This document shows, piece by piece, positions 35,765 through 44,654 of a DNA stretch of 64,000 nucleotides. The stretch comes from Microbacterium sp. ProA8. GTDB lineage: Bacteria > Actinomycetota > Actinomycetes > Actinomycetales > Microbacteriaceae. Under the pieces are notes generated by a model. That model was not told the DNA's origin and ran no database searches. It worked only from the letters and a program-made list of their open reading frames with translations. The first letter of the stretch is position 1. Every line of letters starts with the position of its first letter. A program made the position numbers and the translations under genes. The stretch is taken from positions 3,782,001 through 3,846,000 of the forward strand of contig NZ_CP157000.1 in NCBI RefSeq assembly GCF_039905635.1, read 5' to 3'.

Positions 35765-36841
35765 TCAGGGAGTGAGCCGGCGAGAGCTCTCGCGCACGAT
35801 CAGCTCGGGGGCGAAGACGCGCTGCCCGACGGCCCCCTCATGCTGCGCCGACGCGGTCCCGGCGGATGCGCCGGTCTCGCGCCCGATCGCCTCGAAGAGG
35901 AGGTCGACGGCCGCGGCGCCGAAGTCGCCGTGGCGGGCACGGACGCTCGTGAGCGGGATGAGGGACGCCTCGGCGAACTCGTTGTCGTCGTAGCCGACGA
36001 GGGCCACCCGGCCGGGCACCGAGACGCCGCCGGCGACCAGCGCCTGCAGCACGCCGAGGGCCAGCACGTCGTTCGCGGCGAACACGCCGTCGGGGCGGTC
36101 GGCAGCAGAGCGGGCGGCAAGAGCGGCGCCCACGGCACGGCCGGCTGCGATCGAGCGCTCCGCGACCTCGATGACCTCCGGGCCGCCGACGCCCGGGTGT
36201 GCATCCGTGGCCTGCCGCACGCCGTCGAGCCGGTCGGCGACCTGCTGCACCGGCAGCGGGCCGCCGACGAACGCGAGGCGGTGGCATCCCTGCTCGATGA
36301 GGTGCTCGGCTGCCTGACGCCCGCCCGACACGTCGTCGATGGACACGGACGGCTGACGTTCGTCGCACGCGCGCCGGCCGACCAGCACCGACGGCGTGCC
36401 GCGCTCGCGCATCGCAGCGAGCCGGCTCTCGATCGGCTCGAACGACGACACGAGCAGGCCGCGGACCTGCCGCTGCTCGAATGCCTCGAGGTAGGCGTCC
36501 TCGCGCTCGGGGTCGCCGTGGGAGTGTGCGAAGAAGACGGTCATGCCGAGCCGCTCGGCGCGGTACTCGACCTCCTGCGCGATCTCACTGAAGTGCGGAT
36601 TGCTGACGTCGGGCGAGAGGTACCCGATGAGACTGCTCACCCCGAGCCGCAGCTGCCGCCCGGCGCTGCTGGGGACGAACCCCAGCTCGTCGATCGCCTC
36701 GGCGATGCGCCGCGCCCGCTCGGCGGAGACGCGATCGGGGTGGTTGAGGTACGCCGAGACCGTGCCGACGGCCACGCCGGCACGAGCGGCGACCTGTCGG
36801 ATGCCCGGCCGAGCGCCCTGCCCCATCCCCTGCCGCGGCAT
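35765..36841 (-). CDS. LacI family transcriptional repressor
   Basis: 358 residues. The helix-turn-helix and hinge lie at about 13-65 (IRQVAARAGVAVGTVSAYLN) and the periplasmic-binding-protein-like effector domain covers 75-355 (IGYLSPDVSNPHFSEIAQ to IVRESSRR). The ligand is likely a mono- or disaccharide. It starts one base after the epimerase stop and is followed 44 bases later by the DUF4038 gene, so it is made within the operon it probably controls. The two GAAACGTTTC palindromes upstream of the operon are its expected operators. Confidence 0.9.
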   Translation of the reverse strand: MPRQGMGQGARPGIRQVAARAGVAVGTVSAYLNHPDRVSAERARRIAEAIDELGFVPSSAGRQLRLGVSSLIGYLSPDVSNPHFSEIAQEVEYRAERLGMTVFFAHSHGDPEREDAYLEAFEQRQVRGLLVSSFEPIESRLAAMRERGTPSVLVGRRACDERQPSVSIDDVSGGRQAAEHLIEQGCHRLAFVGGPLPVQQVADRLDGVRQATDAHPGVGGPEVIEVAERSIAAGRAVGAALAARSAADRPDGVFAANDVLALGVLQALVAGGVSVPGRVALVGYDDNEFAEASLIPLTSVRARHGDFGAAAVDLLFEAIGRETGASAGTASAQHEGAVGQRVFAPELIVRESSRRLTP

Positions 36842-36842
36842 G

Positions 36843-37673
36843 TCAGCGCCAGTCGTGCTCGGCGGCGAAGCCGAGTCGCTCGCGGATCTTGCGGGTCGAC
36901 ATGAGCGACTCGAACTCGCCGAGATCGTCGGCGGCCGGGGTGCCCGGAAACCAGCGCGCCGCGACCTCGCGCGACGGCTGCGTGTTGCCCGATTCGGGAG
37001 CGGCCACGTTGTACACCTCGAAGCCCGGCTGTGCTGCGGAGAGCGCCATCGCGACGGCCAGAGCGCCATCGCGCGCGTCGATCCAGGAGCCGACGAGATC
37101 CCGGCGGTAGTCCGGCTCCGTTGCACGGTCGAACGTCGCGTACTCGTCCTCAGCCACCACGTTGGTGAACCGCAGGGCGGTGATCGAGGTGTCGGGATGC
37201 CACCGAGCGAGCTGGGCCGCGATCGCCTCCTCGGCCACCTTGCCGAGCCCATACGTGTTGTTCGCGCTGGTGTAGGCCTCGTCGACGGGGAGCGACGGTG
37301 GCGCCTCCTCGAACGGGAAGCCCATGGCGGTGATGCTCGATGCCAGCACGATCGTGCGGATGCCCGCGCGATGGGCGGCGAACAGCGCGTTGAACGAGAC
37401 GGTGATGTTGTTGTGGAAGGTGGCGGCATCCGGCACCAGCCCGTTCACCGGGATCGCCGCGAGGTGCACGAGGGCGTCGAGCCCGTCGTGACGCGCGGTC
37501 ACGGAGAGGAACGCGTCGAGCGTCTGCCCGAAGTCGGTGAGGTCGACGCGCGTGAAGCCCGGCCCCGGTGTTCCGGCGAGATCGAACCCCATCACGTCGT
37601 GGCCGGCGGCGCGCAGCCGCTCGACCGTTGCCCGCCCGAGCTTGCCTCCGCTGCCGGTGACGCCGATCCGCAT
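36843..37673 (-). CDS. NAD-dependent epimerase/dehydratase family protein
   Basis: 276 residues of the extended SDR type: GVTGSGGKLG at 4-13 for NAD binding, LASSI near 112-116 and the Tyr-x-x-x-Lys pair in NTYGLGK near 143-147. Length and layout resemble uronate dehydrogenases and small sugar-nucleotide-independent epimerases, and it may oxidise a released uronic acid or aldose to a lactone. The substrate cannot be decided. GAGGGG six bases before the ATG supports the start. First gene of the minus-strand operon with lacI, the DUF4038 gene and GH42. Confidence 0.8.
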   Translation of the reverse strand: MRIGVTGSGGKLGRATVERLRAAGHDVMGFDLAGTPGPGFTRVDLTDFGQTLDAFLSVTARHDGLDALVHLAAIPVNGLVPDAATFHNNITVSFNALFAAHRAGIRTIVLASSITAMGFPFEEAPPSLPVDEAYTSANNTYGLGKVAEEAIAAQLARWHPDTSITALRFTNVVAEDEYATFDRATEPDYRRDLVGSWIDARDGALAVAMALSAAQPGFEVYNVAAPESGNTQPSREVAARWFPGTPAADDLGEFESLMSTRKIRERLGFAAEHDWR

Positions 37674-37708
37674 CTCGTACCCCTCTGTGCCGCAATCCAT
37701 CGTTCGAC

Positions 37709-37767
37709 TTGAAACGTTTCGAACGGAGTGACACACTCACTGTACACACCAAACCGAAACGTTTCAG
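37709..37767. promoter_or_regulatory. divergent promoters with paired LacI operators
   Basis: Two identical GAAACGTTTC palindromes lie at 37711-37720 and 37756-37765, 45 bases apart. Plus strand: TTGAAA (37709-37714), 17 bases, CACACT (37732-37737), for the GH78 gene. Minus strand: CTGAAA (complement of 37762-37767), 17 bases, TACAGT (complement of 37739-37744), for the epimerase-lacI operon. Each operator overlaps one -35, so a single repressor can shut both directions. Confidence 0.75.
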
Positions 37768-37841
37768 TTCTGCTCGCCGTCGCGACTCCTGGGCACTCCC
37801 CACGCGGCTGCGGCTGGCGAGCACACCGAGAGAGGCCACGG

Positions 37842-40454
37842 ATGTCCGTCACCGTCGACGCACCCCGCATCGAGCACCATCGCGAAGCCCTCGGGATCGG
37901 CGAGCGGATGCCGCGCCTCTCGTGGCGCGTCTCCGCCGCGCCGTCCGGCTGGCGGCAGACGGCATACTCCGTCGAGGTCGACCGCGGCGGCGACGTCACG
38001 ACGTACGTGGTCGACTCGCCCGAGCAGGTGCTCGTGGACTGGCCGGCCGACCCCCTGCACTCGCGGGAGATCGTCACGGTGCGCATCGCCGTCAGGGGCG
38101 AGGACGGCGCGTGGTCGACGGCATCCGCCCCCACCGTCCTGGAAGCGGGACTGCTCGAGCCGGCCGACTGGGTCGCCCGCCCCGTGGGTGCGACACGCAA
38201 CGAGAATCCGAACACCGACGACCGGCGGCCGTCACTCGTCCGCCGCGCATTCGCGGTGCGCGACGACATCGTGCGCGCGCGGCTCTACGCGACTGCGCAC
38301 GGCGTCTACGAGGCCGAACTCAACGGCGAGCGCGTCGGCGACGACACGCTCTCGCCCGGGTGGACCGTGTACGGCCGGCGCCTGCGCTACTACACGTACG
38401 ACGTCACCGGCCTGGTGCGCCCCGGGGCGAACGCGCTCGGCGCCTGGCTCGGCGACGGCTGGTATCGCGGGCGGCTCGGCTGGCGCGGCGGCTTCCGCAA
38501 CGTCTACGGATACGACCAGTCCTTCCTCGGCCAGCTCGAGCTGACCTACGCGGACGGCAGCCGCGAGGTCGTGGCGACCGACGTGTCGTGGCGCTCCGCG
38601 CCGAGCCCGATCCTGCAGAGCGGCCTCTACGACGGCGAAGACTACGACGCGCGCGAGGAGCAGCCCGGCTGGTCGACGGCGGACTTCGACGACTCGGGCT
38701 GGGAAGGGGTGCAGTTGCGCCACCGAGACCCCGCCACGCTCGTCGCACCGACGGCCCCCCCGGTGCGGGCCACCGAGGAGCTGCGCCCCGTCGATGTGCT
38801 CACCGGGCCGAGCGGCTCGCGCATCCTCGACTTCGGGCAGAACCTCGTCGGCCGCGTGCGCATCCGGGTCTCGGGCGCCGCCGGCACCACGGTGACGCTG
38901 CGCACCGCGGAGGTGATGCAAGACGGCGAGATCTACACGCGACCGCTCCGAGCGGCGCGCTCGACCGACAACTACACCCTCGCCGGCCGCGACGTCGAGG
39001 AGTGGGAGCCGCGGTTCACCTTCCATGGATTCCGCTACGTCGAGGTGACGGGGTGGCCCGGCGACCTCGATGCCGATGCGGCGGCCGGCGCACTGGTGGC
39101 CCGGGTGTACCACACCGACCTCGAGCGCACCGGATGGTTCGAGTCGTCCGACCCCGCCCTCAACCGCCTGCACGAGAACGTGGTGTGGGGCATGCGCGGC
39201 AACTTCGTCGACATCCCGACCGACTGCCCCCAGCGCGACGAGCGCATCGGCTGGACCGGCGACATCCAGGTCTTCGGCCCCACCGCCTCGACGCTGTACG
39301 ACGTCTCGGGCATGCTCTCGGGCTGGCTGCGCGACCTCGCGATCGAGCAGCTTCCCGACGGCACCGTGCCCTGGTACGTGCCCGTCATTCCCGCCGTCGA
39401 CAAGTGGACGCCGATGCGACCGGGGGCCGCGTGGGGCGATGTCGCGACCCTGCTCCCGTGGACGCTGTACGAGCGCTTCGGCGATGTCGGCGTGCTGCGG
39501 TCGCAGTTCGACAGCGCCCGGCGCTGGGTCGACCTGCTCGAGCGCCTCTCCGGCCCCTCACGGCTCTGGGACTCCGGCTTCCAGCTGGGCGACTGGCTCG
39601 ACCCGGCCGCCCCGCCGGACGACCCCGCCGACGCGCTCACCGACCGCTACCTCGTCGCCACCGCCTACTTCGCCAAGTCGGCGCGTACGGTCGCGCGCAT
39701 CGCGGAGGTGCTGGGGCTCGGCGACGAGCGGGCGCACTACGACGCGCTCGCCGACGAGGTGGTGGCCGCCTTCGACGGCGCCTACGTGAACGACGACGGC
39801 ACCATGACGAGCGACGCCCAGACCGCGTACGCCCTCGGCTTGCGATTCGACCTCATCACCGACCCGCAGAAACGGGATGCCGCGGCCTCACGTCTCGCCC
39901 GGCTCGTGCACGAGGCGGGCAACCGCATCGCGACCGGCTTCGTCGGCACGCCGCTCGTCTCTGATGCCCTGAGTACGGGCGGGCATGTGCCGACCGCCTA
40001 CGATCTGATCCTCGAACGCGAATGCCCGTCGTGGCTCTACCAGGTGGAGCAGGGGGCGACCACGGTGTGGGAGCGATGGGATTCGCTGCTGCCCGACGGC
40101 ACCGTCAACCCCGGCCAGATGACCTCGTTCAACCACTACGCGCTGGGCGCCGTCGTGGACTGGATGCACCGCGTCATCGGCGGCCTCGCCCCCGACGCCC
40201 CCGGCTACCGGCGCATCCGGTTCGCTCCGCGCCCCGGCGGCGGGCTCACCTCCGCCTCGGCCCGCCAGGTCACCGCCTACGGCGAAGCGGCGATCTCGTG
40301 GCGCATCGCCGACGGGCGGCTCCGCGTGGAGGCCACCGTGCCCGTCGGCGCCGAGGCCGTCCTCGACCTCGAAGGCGCAGCCGAGGAGCCTCTGACCCCG
40401 GGCACGCACATCCGTGTTGTGGAGCTGCCGGCAAGGGCCGCCGTCCCGGTCTGA
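37842..40454 (+). CDS. glycoside hydrolase family 78 alpha-L-rhamnosidase
   Basis: 870 residues, no signal peptide. Order: N-terminal Fn3-like domain (5-100), carbohydrate-binding beta domain (135-295), beta domain (310-425), (alpha/alpha)6 catalytic domain (about 430-785) and C-terminal beta sandwich. General acid Glu467 is in DCPQRDERIGWTGD and general base Glu744 in VWERWDS. Inverting enzyme that removes alpha-L-rhamnose from pectic oligosaccharides or plant glycosides. GAGAGG lies eight bases before the ATG. Under the LacI operators at 37711 and 37756, divergent from the DUF4038/GH42 operon. Confidence 0.92.
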   Translation: MSVTVDAPRIEHHREALGIGERMPRLSWRVSAAPSGWRQTAYSVEVDRGGDVTTYVVDSPEQVLVDWPADPLHSREIVTVRIAVRGEDGAWSTASAPTVLEAGLLEPADWVARPVGATRNENPNTDDRRPSLVRRAFAVRDDIVRARLYATAHGVYEAELNGERVGDDTLSPGWTVYGRRLRYYTYDVTGLVRPGANALGAWLGDGWYRGRLGWRGGFRNVYGYDQSFLGQLELTYADGSREVVATDVSWRSAPSPILQSGLYDGEDYDAREEQPGWSTADFDDSGWEGVQLRHRDPATLVAPTAPPVRATEELRPVDVLTGPSGSRILDFGQNLVGRVRIRVSGAAGTTVTLRTAEVMQDGEIYTRPLRAARSTDNYTLAGRDVEEWEPRFTFHGFRYVEVTGWPGDLDADAAAGALVARVYHTDLERTGWFESSDPALNRLHENVVWGMRGNFVDIPTDCPQRDERIGWTGDIQVFGPTASTLYDVSGMLSGWLRDLAIEQLPDGTVPWYVPVIPAVDKWTPMRPGAAWGDVATLLPWTLYERFGDVGVLRSQFDSARRWVDLLERLSGPSRLWDSGFQLGDWLDPAAPPDDPADALTDRYLVATAYFAKSARTVARIAEVLGLGDERAHYDALADEVVAAFDGAYVNDDGTMTSDAQTAYALGLRFDLITDPQKRDAAASRLARLVHEAGNRIATGFVGTPLVSDALSTGGHVPTAYDLILERECPSWLYQVEQGATTVWERWDSLLPDGTVNPGQMTSFNHYALGAVVDWMHRVIGGLAPDAPGYRRIRFAPRPGGGLTSASARQVTAYGEAAISWRIADGRLRVEATVPVGAEAVLDLEGAAEEPLTPGTHIRVVELPARAAVPV

Positions 40455-40828
40455 TCCCGGCGCACCCTCCCCGGCCCCCCGCTCACACCCGGCGCATTTC
40501 GGCGAGTCGCCAAGCCACGCCGTGCGAGGCCGGCATGTTTGGCGAGTCGCCAGCCGCGCCGTGCGAGGCCGGAATGTTTGGCGAGTCGCCAGCGGCGGGG
40601 CGGACGACACCCTCGGACTGAGGCGTCGTTGGACGGATGCCGCGACCCCCCGCAACTGCAAACCACCCGAGACGCCACGCCGCCCTCAAGTCGCCAAGAA
40701 ACGCCGCCGCTCACGGCGGATTGTGGCGACCCATCACGGGCGGCGGCACTGGTGCGACGCACGAATAGTGAATATCCTTTCGTTAGCGAATCCGAATACA
40801 CACTCGGATCGCCACGATCGGAGACGCC
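40455..40828. repeat. intergenic region with 40-bp tandem repeat
   Basis: Units at 40501-40540 and 40541-40579 begin GGCGAGTCGCCA and continue GTGCGAGGCCGG(C/A)ATGTTT; a third starts at 40580 and decays after about 14 bases. GGCGAGTCGCC is itself near-palindromic. The rest of the gap shows no credible gene. Near its right end TTCGTTAGCGAA (40779-40790) is a small palindrome in AT-richer sequence, probably the promoter and operator zone of the SorC gene. Confidence 0.7.
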
Positions 40829-41806
40829 GTGCCCCTGACGCCCTACACCCGGCCCGCAGACGGCCACGTGCGCCTGCTCACCAAGGTCGCGCGCATGTAC
40901 CACGAGCGCGGCGTGCGCCAGGCCGACATCGCGGCCGCGCTCAATATCTCACAGGCGAAGGTCTCGCGTCTGCTCAAGCGCGCGGAATCCGTCGGCATCG
41001 TGCGGACGATCGTCACCGTCGCGCCGGGGGTCTACGCCGAGCTGGAAGAGCAGCTCGAGGAGAAGTACGGGCTGGCGGAGGCAGTCGTCGTCGACGTCGA
41101 CCACGACGCCGACGAGGGCGAGCTGCTCGCGTCGCTCGGGGCCGGAGCGGCCGCCTATCTGGAGGCCACGCTCTCTGGGGGCGACCGGATCGGCGTCTCG
41201 TCGTGGAGCCAGACGATCCTCGCCATGGTCGACCGCATGCGGCCCTTCACCGTGCGCGGGGCGACGGAGGTGGTGCAGCTGCTCGGCGGCGTCGGCGCCC
41301 CCGAGGCGCAGAGCCACTCCAACCGCATCCTCGGCGAGCTGGCCCGCACGCTCGGAGCCGAGCCTGTCTACGTGCAGGCGCCGGGCATCGTCGGAGACCC
41401 GGCGATCCGCGACAGCCTGCTGCGGGATCCGTCGATGCAGGAGGTCGCACGCCACTGGAACGAGCTCACCATGGCGATCATGGGGATCGGCAGCATCGAA
41501 CCGTCCGACGTGCTGGCGACCAGCGGCAACGCATTCGCCGCCGAGGAGCGCCGCGACCTGCTCGACCAGGGCGCCGTCGGCGACATCTGCCACCGCATCT
41601 TCCGCGCCGACGGCTCGCTCGTGCGCGGCGCCGTCGACGACCGCATCATCGCGATCACCGTCGAGAACCTGCGGCGCATCCCGCGTCGCGTCGGCATCGC
41701 CGGCGGAGACCGCAAGCTCGAGGCGATCCACGGCGCGCTCGCCGGCGACTGGGTCACGACGCTCGTGACCGACCTCCGGTCGGCCGAGTCCCTCGCCGCG
41801 CGCTGA
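40829..41806 (+). CDS. SorC/DeoR-type sugar-binding transcriptional regulator
   Basis: 325 residues from a GTG with CGGAGA six bases upstream. The helix-turn-helix covers about 28-55 (VRQADIAAALNISQAKVSRLLKR, split here as VRQADIAAALN and ISQAKVSRLLKR) and the SorC sugar-phosphate-binding domain about 65-320. Members respond to phosphorylated sugars or polyols and often control transport and catabolic operons. It stands alone between two repeat arrays, so its targets cannot be read from position; the GH127-RLP-kinase and ABC operons 1-7 kb away are candidates. Confidence 0.88.
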   Translation: MPLTPYTRPADGHVRLLTKVARMYHERGVRQADIAAALNISQAKVSRLLKRAESVGIVRTIVTVAPGVYAELEEQLEEKYGLAEAVVVDVDHDADEGELLASLGAGAAAYLEATLSGGDRIGVSSWSQTILAMVDRMRPFTVRGATEVVQLLGGVGAPEAQSHSNRILGELARTLGAEPVYVQAPGIVGDPAIRDSLLRDPSMQEVARHWNELTMAIMGIGSIEPSDVLATSGNAFAAEERRDLLDQGAVGDICHRIFRADGSLVRGAVDDRIIAITVENLRRIPRRVGIAGGDRKLEAIHGALAGDWVTTLVTDLRSAESLAAR

Positions 41807-42148
41807 CCGCGGGGCCCGCGCCTCCCCGTCGGTCATGGCGTTTCGTCTTCGGGCGCCAGAGCGCCCTTCGCTCAACGACCGACGCCCTCCCCCTCAACCC
41901 CGGTCGTTGAGCGAGCAAGACGTCACGCGTCATCCCGGTCGTTGAGCGGGCAAGATGTCACGCCTCATCCCGGTCGTTGACCGAGCAAGACGTCACGCCT
42001 CATCCCGGTCGTTGACCGAGCAAGACGTCACGCCTCATCCCGGTCGTTGAGCGAGCAAGACGTCACGCCTCATCCCGGTCGTTGAGCGAGCGAGGAACGA
42101 GCGAGACGAAACGCCCCGAACACGGCTGCGACGCCGGACTTTTCGGCC
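41807..42148. repeat. 35-bp tandem repeat array flanked by inverted arms
   Basis: Five 35-base units run from 41901 to 42075, each CGGTCGTTGA(G/C)CG(A/G)G followed by CAAGA(C/T)GTCACGC(C/G)TCATCC. A sixth diverges at 42076-42113 into GAGCGAGGAACGAGCGAG and ACGAAACG. Left of the array, 41839-41881 runs CGTTTCGTC to CTCAACGACCG and is the inverse of that right end, with a GGGCGC-CAGA-GCGCCC hairpin inside. There are no spacers, so this is not CRISPR. No gene is visible between the convergent SorC and racemase-like genes. Confidence 0.85.
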
Positions 42149-42811
42149 TCAGCGCGTGGCAAGCGACGCCGCGAGACGCTCGACGCCCAGCCGCGGACTG
42201 GTGAGCACGGGCACGTCGACCGAGACGGCCTCGGCGGCGGTCGCCATCGATGCCTGGGCCAGCACGACCACGTCGACCTCGGCCGCACCGCGCTCGATGG
42301 CGGCCGCGACGAGACGGTCGTGCGTCGCCCGGTCCCCGCTCGCGACCGCCGCGAAGGCACCCTCGATCACCTCGCTCGAGAACTCCGGCTCCACGCCGGC
42401 GAGCGCCGCGCGCTCCTGCAGGAGCCGCAGCGTCGGGCCGCAGGTCGTCGGCAGTGTCGCGAGGACCCGCACGCGGCGTCCGGCCCGCACCGCGGCATCC
42501 GCCATCGCCTCGTCGACACGCAGCACCGGCACCCCTGCGGCCGCGGCGGCGGGCGCGGCGAGCTCCGAGATCGAGGAGCACGTGAACATGACGGCATCCG
42601 CTCCCCCGGCCGCAGCCGCGCGCACGAGGTCGTCGATTCGTTCGGGCACCGACCCCGCTCGCTCCTCGTCGCCGAGGTCGGCGACGATGCGGTCGTCGAG
42701 GTAGTTGACGATCGTCGCATCCGGCAGGAACTCGGCGGCCAGCGACCCGAAGGGGGCGATGTTGACGGCGCCGGTGTGCAGGAACGCGATGCGGGGTGCG
42801 GACGAGGTCAT
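42149..42811 (-). CDS. Asp/Glu/hydantoin racemase family protein with one active-site Cys missing
   Basis: 220 residues. The two-lobed racemase fold is recognisable: FLHTGAVNI at the N-terminus and MFTCSSISEL near 75-84 with the first catalytic Cys. The partner Cys in the second half is replaced by Ala in VVLAQASM (near 185-192). Racemases need both cysteines; single-Cys members such as arylmalonate decarboxylase and maleate isomerase do other chemistry, so this could be a decarboxylase or isomerase of a sugar-derived acid. It is the last gene of the ABC importer operon, 21 bases after the permease. Specific substrate unknown. Confidence 0.78.
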   Translation of the reverse strand: MTSSAPRIAFLHTGAVNIAPFGSLAAEFLPDATIVNYLDDRIVADLGDEERAGSVPERIDDLVRAAAAGGADAVMFTCSSISELAAPAAAAAGVPVLRVDEAMADAAVRAGRRVRVLATLPTTCGPTLRLLQERAALAGVEPEFSSEVIEGAFAAVASGDRATHDRLVAAAIERGAAEVDVVVLAQASMATAAEAVSVDVPVLTSPRLGVERLAASLATR

Positions 42812-42832
42812 GGAAACAAGCCTTCCAGCTTC

Positions 42833-43747
42833 TCAGCCCTTGAGGGCGCCACCGGCCATGCCGGCCATGATCTTCTTGTTGAGCGTCAGGAACAGGATCA
42901 GCAGCACGACGATGTTGATGCTCACGGCGGCGAACAGCGGACCGTACTGGGTCGACCCGTACTCGTCGCTCAGGCTCAGCAGACCCACCTGGATCGTCGC
43001 GAGATCGGGCCGCGTGGTGAAGGTCAGCGCGATGAGCAGGTCGTTCCACACGCTGAAGAACTGCACCAGCGCGACCGTGATGATCGAGTTCTTCATCATC
43101 GGGATGCCGATCACGAAGAACGATCGCAGCGGCCCCGACCCGTCGACGGTCGCCGCCTCGAAGATCTCGCGCGGCACCGACCGGAAGTAGGTCGCCATGA
43201 GGAACGTCGTCAGGGGCAGGCCCATCACGGTGTACGTGATGATGAGCGGCCACAGCGTGTCGGTGATGCCGATGCGGAAGTAGGTGATGAACAGCGGCAC
43301 GAGGATCATCTGACCCGGCACCATGATGCCGGCGAGGATGTAGAGGAGGACCCCGTTGCGGCCCTTCCAGATCATGACCTCGAGCGCGTACCCCGCGGCG
43401 ACGCCGATGAACACGATCAGCAGCACCGAGGGGATCGTGACGAGCACGCTGTTGAGCCAGTTGCGCGCGACGTTGCCGTTCGTCAGCGCTGTGACGTAGT
43501 TGTCGAAGTTCCACGTCTCGGGGAGGGACAGCGCGGGGTTCGAGAGGAACTCGGACTGCGTCTTGAACGAGCCCAGCACCATCCAGACCTGCGGGTACAG
43601 CACCACGATCATGAGGACAGCGACGAGGATCCACACCGGGAGCCGTCGCAGGGCCTTCGTGAGCCCGCGCCGGGTGCGATTCGGACCCGTCTTGCGGACC
43701 GTGGGGGTGGCGACCGTATACGCGGTGTCGGTGTGCGTCAGAGTCAT
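42833..43747 (-). CDS. carbohydrate ABC transporter permease, MalG type (CUT1)
   Basis: 304 residues with an N-terminal cytoplasmic extension of about 35 residues, then six helices and the EAA loop EIFEAATVDGSGPLRSF near 205-221. The sequence LGSFKTQSEFL after helix 1 is typical of MalG/UgpE/LacG permeases. It forms the channel with the preceding MalF-type protein. No ATPase is encoded here; CUT1 systems in actinobacteria usually share one MsiK-type ATPase encoded elsewhere. Starts two bases after the upstream stop. Confidence 0.92.
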   Translation of the reverse strand: MTLTHTDTAYTVATPTVRKTGPNRTRRGLTKALRRLPVWILVAVLMIVVLYPQVWMVLGSFKTQSEFLSNPALSLPETWNFDNYVTALTNGNVARNWLNSVLVTIPSVLLIVFIGVAAGYALEVMIWKGRNGVLLYILAGIMVPGQMILVPLFITYFRIGITDTLWPLIITYTVMGLPLTTFLMATYFRSVPREIFEAATVDGSGPLRSFFVIGIPMMKNSIITVALVQFFSVWNDLLIALTFTTRPDLATIQVGLLSLSDEYGSTQYGPLFAAVSINIVVLLILFLTLNKKIMAGMAGGALKG

Positions 43748-43749
43748 GT

Positions 43750-44631
43750 TCAGACCTCCGCCTTGCGGCGCGACGATCGGAAGATCGCGAGAGTGAAGAC
43801 GAGGCAGAGCGCGGTGAGGATCACCGCGATGGTGGATCCGTAGCCGTACTCGGCGTACTCGAAGGCGGTTCGGTACATGTACAGCGTCATCGGCGCGGTC
43901 GACGTGCCGGGTCCGCCGCCGTTGAGTGCGAGGAGGCTGTCGAAGACCTTGAGCGTCGCATTGAGGCTGAAGATGATCGAGGACAGCAGGATCGGCAGCG
44001 ACAGCGGCACGACGATGTGACGGACCAGCTTGAACCCGTTGGCTCCATCGAGCCGGGCCGATTCGATGACCTCTTCGGGGATGTCGAGCAGGCCGGCGTA
44101 GAGAAGCACGGCGTAGAAGCCCATCGAGCTCCACAGCGTCATCGCGATGGCCGTGGTCATCGTGCCGACGGTCGACGCCAGCACCTCGACGCTCTCGCCG
44201 CCGAAGAAGTTGATGATGTCGTTGATCGGACCCTGGTTCTCGCCGACGGCCACGAAGCTGCGGAACAGCATCGCCACGGCCACGGTCGGGAGCACGGTCG
44301 GGAAGAAGACGAGCGTCCGTACGAGAGTGGAGCCCTTGCGGAGGACGAAGACGTAGAGGAGCGCCAGCGCGTAGCCCAGGGCGACCTGGAGGGCGGTGGC
44401 CACGATCGCGAAGAAGACGCTCACCCACATCGACTGGAGAGCGGCCGGGTCGGTGAAGAAGGTGGTGAAGTTCTGGACTCCGACCCACTCGAAACCGCGG
44501 AGGGAGTTGCCCTCGAAGAACGAGAGGCCGAGCGACCAGCCGACCGGCACCACCTTGAGCAGGGTGTACAGCACGAGGGCCGGTGCCAGCAGGATGAAGA
44601 TCGTCTTCCGATCTCCGAAGATCGAGTTCAT
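43750..44631 (-). CDS. carbohydrate ABC transporter permease, MalF type (CUT1)
   Basis: 293 residues, six helices, EAA loop EEVIESARLDGANGFKLVRH near 195-215 and the C-terminal GGPGTSTAPMTLYMYRTAF typical of MalF/UgpA/LacF permeases. The ATG at 44631 is chosen because the protein then begins just before helix 1; the longer frame upstream crosses the intercistronic hairpin. Partner of the MalG-type gene and of the binding protein at 44697. Confidence 0.92.
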   Translation of the reverse strand: MNSIFGDRKTIFILLAPALVLYTLLKVVPVGWSLGLSFFEGNSLRGFEWVGVQNFTTFFTDPAALQSMWVSVFFAIVATALQVALGYALALLYVFVLRKGSTLVRTLVFFPTVLPTVAVAMLFRSFVAVGENQGPINDIINFFGGESVEVLASTVGTMTTAIAMTLWSSMGFYAVLLYAGLLDIPEEVIESARLDGANGFKLVRHIVVPLSLPILLSSIIFSLNATLKVFDSLLALNGGGPGTSTAPMTLYMYRTAFEYAEYGYGSTIAVILTALCLVFTLAIFRSSRRKAEV

Positions 44632-44654
44632 CTGCGAACTGCTTTCTCTCGGGA

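Noticed and set aside
40483..40689. Small minus-strand ORF with repeated SPN-PASHG units
   Set aside because: It only reads the 40-bp intergenic tandem repeat; no ribosome site and no homology visible.
41901..42075. CRISPR-like array of 35-base repeats
   Set aside because: Units are directly adjacent with no spacers and no cas genes are present; it is a plain tandem repeat.
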